This document shows, one piece after another, positions 42,391 to 52,774 of a stretch of 64,000 nt of DNA (the stretch's first letter is position 1; every line of letters starts with the position of its first letter). Under the pieces are notes generated by a model. That model searched no databases. It was not told the origin of the DNA and worked only from the letters and a program-made list of their open reading frames with translations. The DNA comes from Undaria pinnatifida (Eukaryota; Sar; Phaeophyceae; Laminariales; Alariaceae): contig JABAKD010000021.1 of NCBI GenBank assembly GCA_012845835.1, positions 10,961,199 through 11,025,198 on the forward strand, read 5' to 3'. A program made the translations under genes and the position numbers.

Positions 42391-42464
42391 GAACCAGGTT
42401 TGGAAAAATGAATACCAAAATGTGTAGCAACCAGGTGACCTCTACGTACATTATATAATAATGG

Positions 42465-43580
42465 TACATATCGCCTAGACCTAGCACCGCGCGTATAACA
42501 AGCCCCTACATATCTTTGATCTCACAGCCGGAGTGTATTTGAATATTATTTGTGACCTAAACCTCCTAACCCCCCCCCCCCCCCCCCCCCCCTCCCTTCT
42601 CGCTCTCCCATGCTCGAACAACCCACCTAATATCGAAACCCGCCAGATTAATAAACACTTCACGCACTGGATATCACCTCATTATCTTTCTAGAGCCATC
42701 CATGCCGCTGCTCCCCCCCCCCCCCCCCCGCCCCGAACGCCCCCTTCTTCCCCACCACCCGCACCATTGTCTAGATCTAGCACCACCCGTATAACAAACC
42801 CCTCACCTAAAACCCTTCCTTTTCCCCCCCCCACCCCCCGCCCCCTCCTCCCCCCCCCCCCCCCCCGCCCCCACCCCCCCACCTCCCCAACCCCCCCACC
42901 CCATCCCACCCCACCACCTCGAACACTTCGCCCTCTCTCTACTCACTGATTGTACGACTTACCCCAGGATATACATGATAAACTGATGCATTATTTCCAA
43001 AACCGTCACATTTATCCCCTCAAAATAATGTGTAGTTTCCACGCACAGATTGAGCTGCCTCACACGCCCCACCCCCGCCCCACCCCCCCCCCCCAATGAT
43101 AAACTGGTGCATTTTTATTTTATTTTATTTTTCCCAAAACCGTCAGATTTATTCCCTTATAAGGATTTATAGCTTCCACGCACAAATTGCCCGCCCGTCC
43201 GCCCCCCCCCCCCCCCCTTCCCCCCCCCTCCAACCCCGCTCGCTTTTGATCAAAACCAGGCCCCCACGTCCTTCAAAACTCCGCCCCCCCCTCACCGGAT
43301 TAGATTCGACTTACAGGATTCACTTGATAAACGGATACATTTCCCTCCACAGCTGTCAGATTTTGTCCCCCTCAGAAACGGGTTTTATAATTTCCGCGCA
43401 CAGACTGACTAACATCACCCTGTTGACCCTGATAGCTACACTGTAGTTGTAAGGAGAGTCGCCGACCTATATCCTTGATGAGGCCACACAACTCGTAATA
43501 CGCGCGATCGGAGTATCACACACAGCTTGCAAAGATGAGTTTCGACGAAATCTTCGATCTCACAGCTGGAGTGTATTTTA
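42465..43580 (-). repeat. family B repeat, inverted copy 8
   Basis: Reverse complement of the family B type, closest to the copy at 21,590-22,445. It starts at 43,575 next to an AT-rich run ('AATAAAAAATTAAAATACAC') and carries long runs that read as C on the plus strand (for example 42,570-42,592, 23 bases). Near 42,545 a second family B start ('AAATACACTCC', 'GGCTGTGAGATC') appears in the same orientation. The copy therefore ends in, or is fused to, a second partial unit. Confidence 0.8.
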
Positions 43581-44399
43581 ATTTTTTATTACTTCGAAGT
43601 ATATAGTAGTGCGTGCAATGAGCTTATATCAGTGTCCTGGCTTGAACTTTCCCCGGTGCAATTAGAAGACATGCACCACGAGCAAGCTTCACACGGACTC
43701 AAAACGGTTTTGGACGCCGGCAGAGGTGGATGGATGGCATAAATAGGGGCCTTCACAGTCCCCCCCTCGCGGCCGAAATCGGATCGTCGTTGGTGGTGGG
43801 CGAGGGTCAAACGTCTACTAGCACACACCACAAAGTGCACACGTACATACAAGAGACGTAGTACATAAAGAGTATTTAATTTGAAAAAATCCACGCTGTG
43901 GGCACACGTTCTTGGAATTTTCTCACTCGCACCTGCCCACAGCTCGCCCGTTAGATAGGGAGATCGTCGCTTCGTTCCGAATTATGCTCCTCATTACAAT
44001 CAGACCACCCAGCGTTTCTGCTTGTAGCTGAGCGGGAGCGAAAGGGCACATGAACACACGGTCGAGTGAATGACCGTTGATGCCCAGGAAGCGTGCACAG
44101 CGGCGCCGTTCACTACTCAGAGGATTGGCTGGAGCGTCTCTGCAGCACGAAGAGCTCCAACGACGCTGGAAATGGTGTATGTGCATGTGGTGGGAATCTG
44201 GTACACGCGACTTTGTCAGCACGTGCACCTCACACCCAGCTGTAGTTTCCAATAATGTGCTTCACAACGACATTTTTCTTTCAATCTGGCAACCTCGGAC
44301 AGAGCATGTGATGACCTACTGTGTAGATCATCATCTAGCTGGGTCCTTTTCGGCCGTTATGGATATTATTATGTTGTGTGAACAAGGCATTGCGTGGGG
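43581..44399. other. unassigned sequence
   Basis: Frames of 61-125 codons on both strands overlap one another and show no domain. No repeat was recognised. Confidence 0.3.
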
Positions 44400-45470
44400 A
44401 CACAGACAGGGTGTCGGTGCTGGGAAGGCCTGGGAAGGTCGCCTACCTCCTTGATTCATGGCGGCTGAGATATCCTCCGTTCTTCGTTCGTTGTTCCAAA
44501 ACATCACCCATGATGAAGACCAGATATCGCACGCTAAGTATGGAAATCACACTCATCGATCAGGGGTGCAATGCTTTCACTGTGAAAGCATCGACTATTA
44601 ATAGTTGGTATGTTCGATCAAAATCATTTTCGATCGATCTTACAGCGATGAAGTGCATTTTTTTCTTTTTCGCTTAATATGTGGGAACCAAATAATAAGA
44701 GAGAGCCACGACACTTTACATGACACATCATGCAATTCATCGAAGAGAGCTGACACCGCGTCATTTCTTACCTATTATTGTATATTACAAATCTACGTAT
44801 AGCACTACAAAACATTAGCCCACCTTGAACAGACGCAGATATATGCAGATCGCAGGTGTATACTAATAATATGATACGACAATAAAGGATTTCACCAAAG
44901 CATCCACAAGTTGGAAACGGGGTCGAAGATGCAGCTGTTCGAACAGACAAAAAGGAGAGGCTATAGATTCCCCACCCTCCCAAATATGCTAAGACGCGCC
45001 CCGTGCAAGACGTAAAACTCTGCAATGGAGCTCACAACGATGAAAGCTCGAGATTGAGTCTGTACACTTGCGATATACCAACAAAACAGCAGTCGGGCTA
45101 AGAAAACGCGAAGGGCTAGGCAACTGAGCGCGAGTATGTGCTGCCGACGACGCCAATTGTGGAGTTGTTGTTGCGTGGGGGCACACAGCATCGGTGAAAG
45201 GTAGGTCGCCTACCTCCAAGAACCTGGCTCAGGCAACTCAGGGATCCTCCATTCTTCGTTCGTTGTTCAAAACGTCACGCAAGACCAGATACGGCACGCT
45301 ATGGAAAACGCACGCTCTGATCCGGTTTGCAACGCCTTCACTGCTGGGAAAGCATCGATTATATACGGGAAATCTATGAGAACTCGTGACATGACACATC
45401 ATGCAAACAGACATCGTGTCACGTCTTATCCATAGCTTTTTACATCTATCTACACAGAGCACACTCCATT
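44400..45470 (+). repeat. direct repeat pair, about 300-400 bp, 770 bp apart
   Basis: 44,400-44,800 and 45,170-45,470 share 'GGTCGCCTACCTCC', 'TTCTTCGTTCGTTGTTC', 'AAGACCAGATA', 'CACGCTA', 'GAAAGCATCGA' and 'CATGACACATCATGCAA' in the same order. They are about 75 percent alike by eye. Class unknown. Confidence 0.7.
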
Positions 45471-45479
45471 ACAGTTTTG

Positions 45480-46025
45480 CGTGTAACATGCAGATCATAC
45501 AGATCCCACTTGGCGAATCGTGTGCAGATCATGCGGATGTTACAGATCCCACCTGGCAAACATGTGCATATCGCGCAGATCACACAGGTCCCACTTGGCG
45601 AAACATAATATAGTATGTGCTTGTCGTGCAGGTCATCATGCAGATCCCACCTGACGAAACAGTGTGAAATATCTAGGTCATGCGGATCCCACCTGAGGCG
45701 AAACATTTATTCGAGATATAGATCATACCTATCCGAATTCAGGAACATAAGGTGTGGATCTGTGGCAGGTCCTACAGATCCAACTCGGCAGACATGTACA
45801 CATCATGCAGAGTACAAAACTCCCACCCGAACAGTCTGTTGAAAGGTCTAGATCATACAGATCTCAGTAGAGAAACATGTGCGGAAGAGCTAGCGTATCA
45901 TGCAGATTCTCCTCGTCAGGCCAGTAAAAGTGTGTATAAAAAGAGCTACATCGTACCAATCTCAAGCAGCAAACGTGATCTAGATCCCGCAGATCAATGC
46001 AGATCAGGTATCTATCAGTCCCAAA
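45480..46025. repeat. degenerate minisatellite, CAGATCCCACCTGG type
   Basis: Repeats of the form 'GTGCAGATCATGCAGATC', 'CCACCTGGCGAAACAT' recur at irregular spacing of about 40-60 bp (clear units near 45,500, 45,551, 45,585, 45,638 and 45,685). They fade to the right. Frames through the array are unrelated to any protein family. Confidence 0.8.
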
Positions 46026-47315
46026 ATATGTAGACTAGTTCCCGAAATAGGAATCTGACCTGCCCGAGTTTTTTTTATTAATAGTACGACGCAGGATTGT
46101 TTAGAACTCGACATTGAATATTTGAGGCATATACTTTGGTTCAATAAGCATGTTTTGCACGGTGCGCTTTGGATGAACGCCATCATCACTGCTGTGCACA
46201 CAAGCAGGGGGGGTGTCGGCTTACGCTTGAGGACAAGTTTGACTTTCTATATGGTATTGGTGTGTTTGACGGTAGCATCTTCCGGAGCTGCAGTGCAACA
46301 ACTCATCGTTTCCCGAAAGGGCACAAAAAAAATGGTGTGCAAACGCCACTCGGGGGTCTAATACAAGTATACCAAATTGTGATATAGTGGGGCAAGCCCC
46401 CTTCGTCAGTCAAAGTCTTCTTTGTGAGTTCATGGTGTTCTTTAATATATATACTCGTATATCAGTTATAATGTCTACATCTTCTCCTCCTCTCCCGTTC
46501 TGATGGCGACACGGGTGTCGATACTCTTCTCTCCGTGATCGAGCCCAGCCAGCCTGCGCCCCGGCATAGCGATTTGTCCATTGCGAGGTGTGCTACTCGT
46601 GTTCGTTCGAGCGGCTGATGTGGCGAGTTTTTTTGTGGCCGTTGCCCTACTCCGACCCTCCCGACAGTAGTATGGACACAGAACACATCCATTCATTCCT
46701 CGTACAAAGTGTTTGCATATTCTGTTGTGTACACCCGAAACATGTGGTCTGTATCGTGGCACTGCATTCTACCGTGTGATGCCACAGCGACCACCAGCGA
46801 TTGATGTCTGCTTCTTGGTAGTAGCAGTGTACGCGCGAAAATTGCTTTTTCTGTCGAACGCTTCGTGTTGTGTGCCACGCCGGGCGGAATCGTACGATGT
46901 AGGCTTCAGTCTGAACGCCCATGTCATTCAGTGACAGTGTGTATTCACAGTAAACTGACCTTTCCGCCCTTTTTGACATCCAGCACAACTACCAAGTGAG
47001 TGTGAGTCCTTCACTATTTTCCACCCGTCTACATTCAGCACAGCAAGCGTCGGTGGTGGTGCCTCATAGAGAGACGAGCTCTCCTTGTTGTCACAACCTT
47101 CGAGAGAGAGATACACATTGCGAATATACCCAAAAGTGATTTTGACGATGCAGAATGATACAACGACGGGGTGGGGGGGGAAACGTTGAGCCATCCGATC
47201 GTGTACGAAGCGCCATTTATTTGGGGTAGGGTCTACGCCGACGACGCAGGCGTGGCCTAAAGTCATCAGAAGGCCTTGCAAAGATGATGCAGTCATTGTG
47301 AACGTCTTCCAAAAA
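46026..47315. other. unassigned sequence with one shared module
   Basis: A 113-codon minus-strand frame (46,647-46,988) and a 148-codon minus-strand frame (46,928-47,374) have no recognisable domain. The module 'TCTACATTCAGCACAGCAAG' through 'GAGACGAGCTCT' (47,020-47,082) recurs at 9,185-9,262 and, interrupted by a LINE, at 13,928-14,563. Confidence 0.4.
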
Positions 47316-47319
47316 GGCC

Positions 47320-48146
47320 CAAACCATGCTGCTGCGGCCCCGAACCAGACACCCCTTCCCTCGCCGCTCGTCATCGAAGCAGCAGGCCAGAGGTAAAATA
47401 AACAGACCGTGCAGTTTTTGTACCTGGGCGGTCTTTTTTCATCAACGACACCGCCGACATTTTACCAGAGATCAAACAACGGGTCCGACTCTCGTGGGCA
47501 TGCTTCGATCGGTTCAAGCTGGAGTTGTACAATATGGAGACCGCTTCGTTCACGCTGAAGGTGCGCATGCTAAAGTCCGAGGTGATGGAGACGCTGCTGT
47601 GTGGGTGCGTGGTGTGGACTCTCGGCGTGGAGCACTTCGTTGTGCTCCACGGCGCTCACCGCAACCTCCTCCTTCCGGTCATTGGCTTACATCGCCGATA
47701 CCGCACCGATCACCACAAGGCGTATGCCAAGGCCCTCAAGTGAGCACAATGCGGGAGCGTTGAGACAACCAGCCGCAAACGTCGCCTCCTTTTTACGGGG
47801 ACCGTACAGCGGGTGAAACTTTGGCGACTAACCTGGCGGGTGGTGTTCGGAACGATGGCCCGATGCCTGGTAGACGACATGGCGGTGTTTGGAACCAAAG
47901 AGGTATCGACGGAAACCTCCCCTTTGTTGTTCGGGGTAGATACGGTGCTATATGGCCCACGGCGGCTAAGAAGGCTGGCAAATAGTACCGGGGGATCGTC
48001 AAGCGGTGGGTGGTTTCATGGCGAGGTGGCACAGGGCCGAACTAAAAGAAGCTGGTTACAGCATGCAAACGAGGACACCAAGAAGCGCGAGAAGGAGAAG
48101 GCAGGGGGGGAAAGAGAGGGGAGTGGAGGAGGGGAGCCGTGCTGAT
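47320..48146 (+). pseudogene. LINE ORF2 thumb and C-terminal part
   Basis: It begins with the remains of 'NQTPLPSPLVIEAAGQR' and a stop, then 'KQTVQFLYLGG'. It continues with 'LYNMETASFTLKVRMLKSEV', 'METLLCGCVVWTLGVEHF', 'RKRRLLFTGTVQRVKLW' and 'VVFGTMARCLVDDMAVFG', with several frame changes after 47,740. The order is the same as in the copies at 25,623-26,484 and 11,020-11,531. Catalytic motifs are missing through 5' truncation. Confidence 0.75.
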
Positions 48147-49030
48147 ACCGTTGTGGGTGAAAGAAATCAGAGAAGAACTGGCGTATCGCAAGGCATCAAT
48201 GACGTGACTAATAATAACATGTTGTGTGGAACCTACCTGTGCTATCAATTTTCAGCCCGAGAATTCGAACTCGATTTGGAGAGAGTTTGGTTTTTATTTT
48301 GCTGTTGTTCGGTCTGCTTTTCTCGATCTTTGGCCTTCATTTTTCCTTGGGGGGGGCGACAGCGACAGCACTGAAATTGGAGGCCGCTGTCGACGGCAAT
48401 ACGGGTGGCGCGGACCAAGTGGCTAGCTTGCAGGCTCGTCTAGATATCAGAGAGCTGGGAAAATGCATATATATGTGCTGCTACAAATAGCAGCTCGTGC
48501 TTCCCCTCTCTCTGTTGTGCGACTGCTGCGAGTAGTTTGTTTTTTCCTGGCCTTATTTCTCCCTTTCTTTCTTCCATTATTTCGTTCTTTCGCTATTTCT
48601 TTTTTGCGTCTCCTTTCTCTCTTTCTTCGCCCTTAGTGTGATGCACCACACTCGTCCAAAGCCTACGCGCGGCACTTGAGAGAACTGACATCCACGAGAG
48701 AGAAGGGGGGCATTTTTGTTTCGTCTTATCTCATTGCATCTTTCTGCATCTATCTAATCCGCTTGTTTGTTTATAACCCATTCCAGCAGTCCTTCTGGAT
48801 GTTTGCTGTGCTTTTCGTTTTGCTTTTGTTCTGCTGCTACTGCAGTGCTGCGCCTATGTAATTTCTTTGTTGGGCTGTTTTCTGCTGTGTCATTCGCACA
48901 AGGTACGCTGATATTTCATTTTCTTCCCTCTGTTTTTTTGTTTTGGGTTTCTCTGTTTCACAGCAGTATGTGGCCACATAAATTGTATCTCTCTAGGATA
49001 AAGAATCGGGATGAACACTGGGTGTTCTAC
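47320..49030 (+). mobile_element. 5'-truncated LINE copy h
   Basis: Coding part 47,320-48,146. The long 3' region carries 'GAATTCGAACTCGATTTGGA', a G run and 'GGCTAGCTTGCAGGCTCGTCT'. The common terminus ('GTGGCCACATAAATTGTATC', 'TCTCTAGGATAAAGAATCGG') ends at about 49,030. It matches copy f (25,620-27,262) in coding part and 3' region. It meets the minus-strand copy tail to tail. Confidence 0.8.
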
Positions 49031-49044
49031 TAAAGATACACAGT

Positions 49045-49756
49045 AAATAGTCGAGGACAGACCGAGCAGCAGTGTTCTTAACCCTAAGAAAAACATCGGC
49101 GCTGTCGTCTCTCAGGGTTTTGAGCCAGTTGCTTGTTGGCCCACCTGGTTCCGTTTGGTTTCCACCGATTATCTGCACAAACATCACCCGACAGGGTGAT
49201 CGCCCCTCGTTTTCCCGTACCAATATCCATTACTCAGCGAAGAAGAGCCGCCATTTCCGGACGGGCGTTTCGATGCTCTCGTATTTCGTCTTCTTGAGGG
49301 CCGTGGCGTACGAGAGGTTGGGGGCGTGGTCCGCCCGACTCTGGAAGCAAAAAAGATTCGCCAGAGGACGTCGAGATGCACCTGCCGGAGCTCGTTATAG
49401 TGAGTCGCGTTGAGGGTTCACGTCAAAAACCCGTACAGCAGGGTCTCAATCACCTCGACCTTCAGTAGGCAGACGTTCAGGCTGATCTGGGCGGTCTCGA
49501 TATCGAATAGCTCTGGACCGAACCGCTCGTAGCATGCCCTCATAAGTCGGGTTCGTGGCTTGATATCACAACCATGAGGTCAACGCTTCGTAGATTACGC
49601 CGTCGAGGAATAGAAACTGCATTGTACGTTTATACCTCTGTCCTGTTGCTTCGATGACGAACGGTGGAGTCCGGGATGCAAGGTCTTGTGTCTGCAGCAG
49701 CATGATCTCCGCCTTTGGGTGCAAAACCGTGAGGCCTGCTGCTTCGAAGACGGTCA
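49045..49756 (-). pseudogene. LINE ORF2 thumb and C-terminus, left of insertion
   Basis: Continues the reverse transcriptase after the nested insertion with 'VTVFEAAGLTVLHPKAEIML', 'PPFVIEATGQRYKRTMQFLF' and, after frame changes, 'ALKKTKYESIETPVRKWRLF' and 'VMFVQIIGGNQTEPGGP'. The part between about 49,400 and 49,560 is strongly diverged. The end near 49,045 is close to the tail-to-tail boundary with copy h. Confidence 0.75.
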
Positions 49757-50188
49757 CACTATTTTATTTACCCTCCGGCGGATGGAGGAAAATAAACCTT
49801 AAGCTCACGACACTTCCACGTATTGTCATACATGTCGTGTGTCAATTTAAACCATTTAGCATTCGCAATTCAGCGCTAGCTGGCGTGTCCTTCAGTTTCC
49901 GTGTTAGCGATAACGCGAGCTGTCCCTACCGGCGGTCTCCGTCACTACTCCACAATCAGCGGAAGCTGCCCTTGTATACGGATGCGTGAGTATGTCGACC
50001 CGACCTAACCCTGGGGATCAGGTGCGGTGGAGATAGCCACCCGGAACTGCGCCATTCCGTGTGGTGTGGGACTTGCGCAAGCTCACCCACTAACAAAATC
50101 CCCGGCCATGAGAAAACCGCCTTCTGCCGGACTTGGTTCAATTACGGTCCACCCGACCCATTCGGGCGTTGGTCCTCGGATACGGTCA
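49750..50188. repeat. 7-bp target site duplication of family D insertion
   Basis: ACGGTCA at 49,750-49,756 and 50,182-50,188. Removing the insertion and one copy rejoins the LINE coding sequence at this point, which supports the boundaries. Confidence 0.85.
49757..50181 (-). mobile_element. family D SINE-like element, complete copy with target duplication
   Basis: This 425-bp insertion splits the LINE reverse transcriptase between 'MAVILTV' and 'VTVFEAAG'. It is flanked by the 7-bp direct repeat ACGGTCA (49,750-49,756 and 50,182-50,188). On the minus strand it starts with 'ATCCGAGGACCAACGCCCG' and ends with 'GTGAGCTTAAGGTTTATTTT', the hairpin 'CCTCCATCCGCCGGAGG' and a short A-rich tail. It has no inverted terminal repeats and no coding frame. 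A target duplication, a 3' hairpin and a tail suggest a retroposed, LINE-mobilised element. Confidence 0.85.
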
Positions 50189-51335
50189 AAATGACTGCCA
50201 TCTGTTTTGCACGCCCCTCTGCCGATTTCGAGACAATATCTGCGTCGTCGGCGTAAAGCATGCCTCACACGGCCGTCCGCACGCATGCCAACGGTTCCTC
50301 GACTCTGCCAGCCCCATTGTCATCAGAGTGGGCTGGGTTGTTCGGCACGATGCCTTCGTTCTTGCTGAAGCGAACGAGAACAACGCGTGACGTGAAGCGA
50401 ACGAGAACAACGCGTGACGAAGCGGCGAAGACATGTTGAACAACAGCGGCGATAGCACGCAACCCTGCCGAAGATCCTGCTCGACGTCAAACCATTCTGA
50501 GTGCTCACCGTTGTCCGTACGCACGCGAGCCCGCATGCCGTTGTGAAACTGGCGGATATCTCCAAACATTTTGGCTGGCACGCCTGACCTGAGCGTGTGA
50601 GCACTTCCCACAGCAGTAGCTCTCGGTCGACAGATTCATACGCTTTCTGCCGGTCGATGAAGCACATGGCCAAGGGAATTTTCCTCTCTCGTCCGGGTTG
50701 TTTCAGTCGGAGCACGACGAACAGCACATCCACTGTTGATCGCGCAGGACGGAAGCCACACTGTTCCCCGGGGAGGATTCCCCATTGTTCGCAGCAGCTG
50801 CTCAAGGCGGAACGCGACGATTTTCAACAGTATATCATACCTTGCCTGCATGGGCAACGAGTAAATTTTCTTGTAATTGCTGCAATCAAAACGATCCTCC
50901 TTTTCGAGCAGGACCTTGATGGTATCATATTTCCATTGCTGGAGGCCATCACCCGTTTTTCAAACATTATCAAGGATGTAGTGAAAGGAACGAGTGAATT
51001 CGGGGTTGATGAGCTTCAGCGATTCGGCCGGCAGAGAGAGTCTGGCCCTGCCGCCTTCCAATTGTTAATGCTCCAGATTACCGACGTCATCTCGTCGATA
51101 GTGGGTTCATCTCTAAGCGATAGTGCGAGCGGTCGTTAGGGGAGTAGCTCGATGATGGTGGGATCGAGCGTCAGCGATTTGTATTAAGGAGTAAACTTTG
51201 TAGAAGGACCCCGTCCCCATCGTTCACGAATGCGCACTTTGTCCCGTAACAGTGTACCATTCTCATCCCTAACAAATTTTTCGCTTATCCTGTTTCCCCC
51301 TCTCGTCTCGACATTAACCTTAAGTGCTTGTAGGC
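50182..51335 (-). pseudogene. LINE reverse transcriptase core
   Basis: Reading leftwards from 51,335, the frames show 'FVRDENGTLLRDKVRIRERW', 'SLPAESLKLINPEFTRSFH', 'TIKVLLEKEDRFDCSNYKKI' and 'LPGEQCGFRPARSTVDVLF'. Motif A is '[17 protein letters not shown]' and a linker reads '[20 protein letters not shown]'. Motif B is '[15 protein letters not shown]'. Motif C '[10 protein letters not shown]' (YADD at 50,244-50,255) is in another frame. A small tandem duplication ('RHALFSFAS' twice) sits between motifs B and C. The set is diagnostic of non-LTR reverse transcriptases. Stops and at least three frame changes inactivate it. Confidence 0.88.
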
Positions 51336-51354
51336 AGCCGCATGGGATGAATAC

Positions 51355-52375
51355 ATACATACATGCCATGGGGTGATTTGTCGTATACCCATTGGTAGTC
51401 CCATGAGATGTACACCTGCCATGGTTTGTCCCATAGGCTTTATCATAGGCTGCGCCATGAGTTTCCAAACGTCCCGAGACAGTGCCGGGGGGGCGCCAAA
51501 TAGACTGTATCATGGGATGTACAAGTCCCATAGATTGTTCTATGGGCTATGCCATGGACTGTGTCATGGACCACCTAACGTCCCATGAGACGTCCCATAG
51601 GCTGCACCATGGGCTTCCAAACACCCCACAGGCAGTGCCCGTGAAGTTTCATGGGCTGTCCCGCGGTATGCCCGTACCATAGGATGGCTCATGGGCTACA
51701 CAATTGGCTTCCAAACGTTCCATAGACAGTGCTATGTGCGGTCCCACGGGCCGTTTCATGGGCAGTCCTATGGGCAGTCCCATAGGGTATACATGTCTTA
51801 TGGCCAGTACCATATCCAACCCCGTCGAACAGGCGACGACGTGCAAATTTTTCCATGCGATACGCCATGGGACGCCTTGAGCCCCGTGAGCAGTCCAATG
51901 GGCTGTCCCATGGGCAGTCCCATGGACGGTGTCATTGATTACAAACTTCCCTTGGGCAGTCCCATGGGTTTCCCGACGGGGTGTGCACGTCGCATGGGCC
52001 CCCCCATGGGCTGCGCCATGGGAATCCAAACGTCTTATGGACAGGTCCATGGGCTATACCATGGGCTGTTCCATGAGATGTAAACATGGAGTTTTTTTAT
52101 GGAATAGCCCATGGGCGGTCGCGCGGAATGTACAAGTGCCATCGACTGTCCCGTGGACTCAACGATGGGATGTACTATGAGGTGTGCCATGGGTTTCCAA
52201 GCGTCCCGTCCTGTAGGCAGTACCAGGGGCAGTCTAATGGGCAGTCGAGTATCATGCGCACGTGCCATGGGCTGCCCCACGGGCACTCCCATGGGCTTTC
52301 AACCGTCCCACGGAACGCCCCACCGGCTTTGACATGGGCTTAGAAGCGTCCCGTAGGAAGTTCCGTGGGCAGTTA
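51355..52375. repeat. CCATGG-rich minisatellite with higher-order units
   Basis: A basic motif of about 12 bp ('CCCATGGGCTGT' and variants) is repeated with divergence over 1 kb. Longer units are marked by recurring 'TTCCAAACGTCCC' (for example 51,463, 51,710, 52,024, 52,190) and 'GATGTACAAGT' type blocks at about 170-300-bp spacing. The palindrome CCATGG recurs on both strands. Methionine- and glycine-rich frames come from the motif and are not evidence of a gene. Confidence 0.9.
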
Positions 52376-52488
52376 GGGTTGGGGTAAGGGTGAGCGCTAG
52401 AACTTGGGCAAGTTATACTTTGGAACGCACACCACGTGCGATCTGTACCGTGTCGCGTTTGGTTATAATTTCTATCACGATTCATGCA

Positions 52489-52508
52489 GGGGGGGGGGGG
52501 GGGGGGGG
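52489..52508. repeat. 20-bp poly-G run
   Basis: An uninterrupted run of 20 guanines, similar to those in the family B copies. No other family B sequence surrounds it. Confidence 0.9.
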
Positions 52509-52774
52509 TACCTGACATAGACCGAATAACCAGGATGTTTTTCTCAGGTTACACCCATGAGAAACTCCATGCCCCACCCAAAAAAACGAATTTATCAGCT
52601 CGGCGAACGAAACGCTGCCCAGGAATATCGCGCATCATACATTTTGTTGCACGACGAATGGGATTGCAAAATCAACTTATGGGTAGTTACACTGTTGAGG
52701 AGCTATTTTGACGACGTGGCGTGCGCACGGGCATGTGGCGTGGGCTTACCCATGAAACGAGGGGGGGAGGGGTG

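Larger units (their letters stand above)
49035..51340 (-). mobile_element. LINE copy i, longest, with nested insertion
   Basis: Minus-strand LINE running from about 51,340 to 49,035. It is the only copy that keeps the reverse transcriptase core. A family D element (49,757-50,181) interrupts it. Upstream it is cut off by the CCATGG minisatellite. Downstream it ends at the point where the plus-strand copy h ends. Confidence 0.85.

Noticed and set aside
45480-46025. CRISPR array
   Set aside because: Repeats are degenerate, spacing is irregular and there are no unique spacers of equal length. The surroundings are eukaryotic.
50597-51139. 180-codon plus-strand frame
   Set aside because: It is antisense to the LINE reverse transcriptase, whose conserved motifs are all on the minus strand.
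51691-52083. Met/Gly-rich frames on both strands
   Set aside because: Produced by the CCCATGGGC minisatellite motif. Both strands are open because the motif is palindromic.
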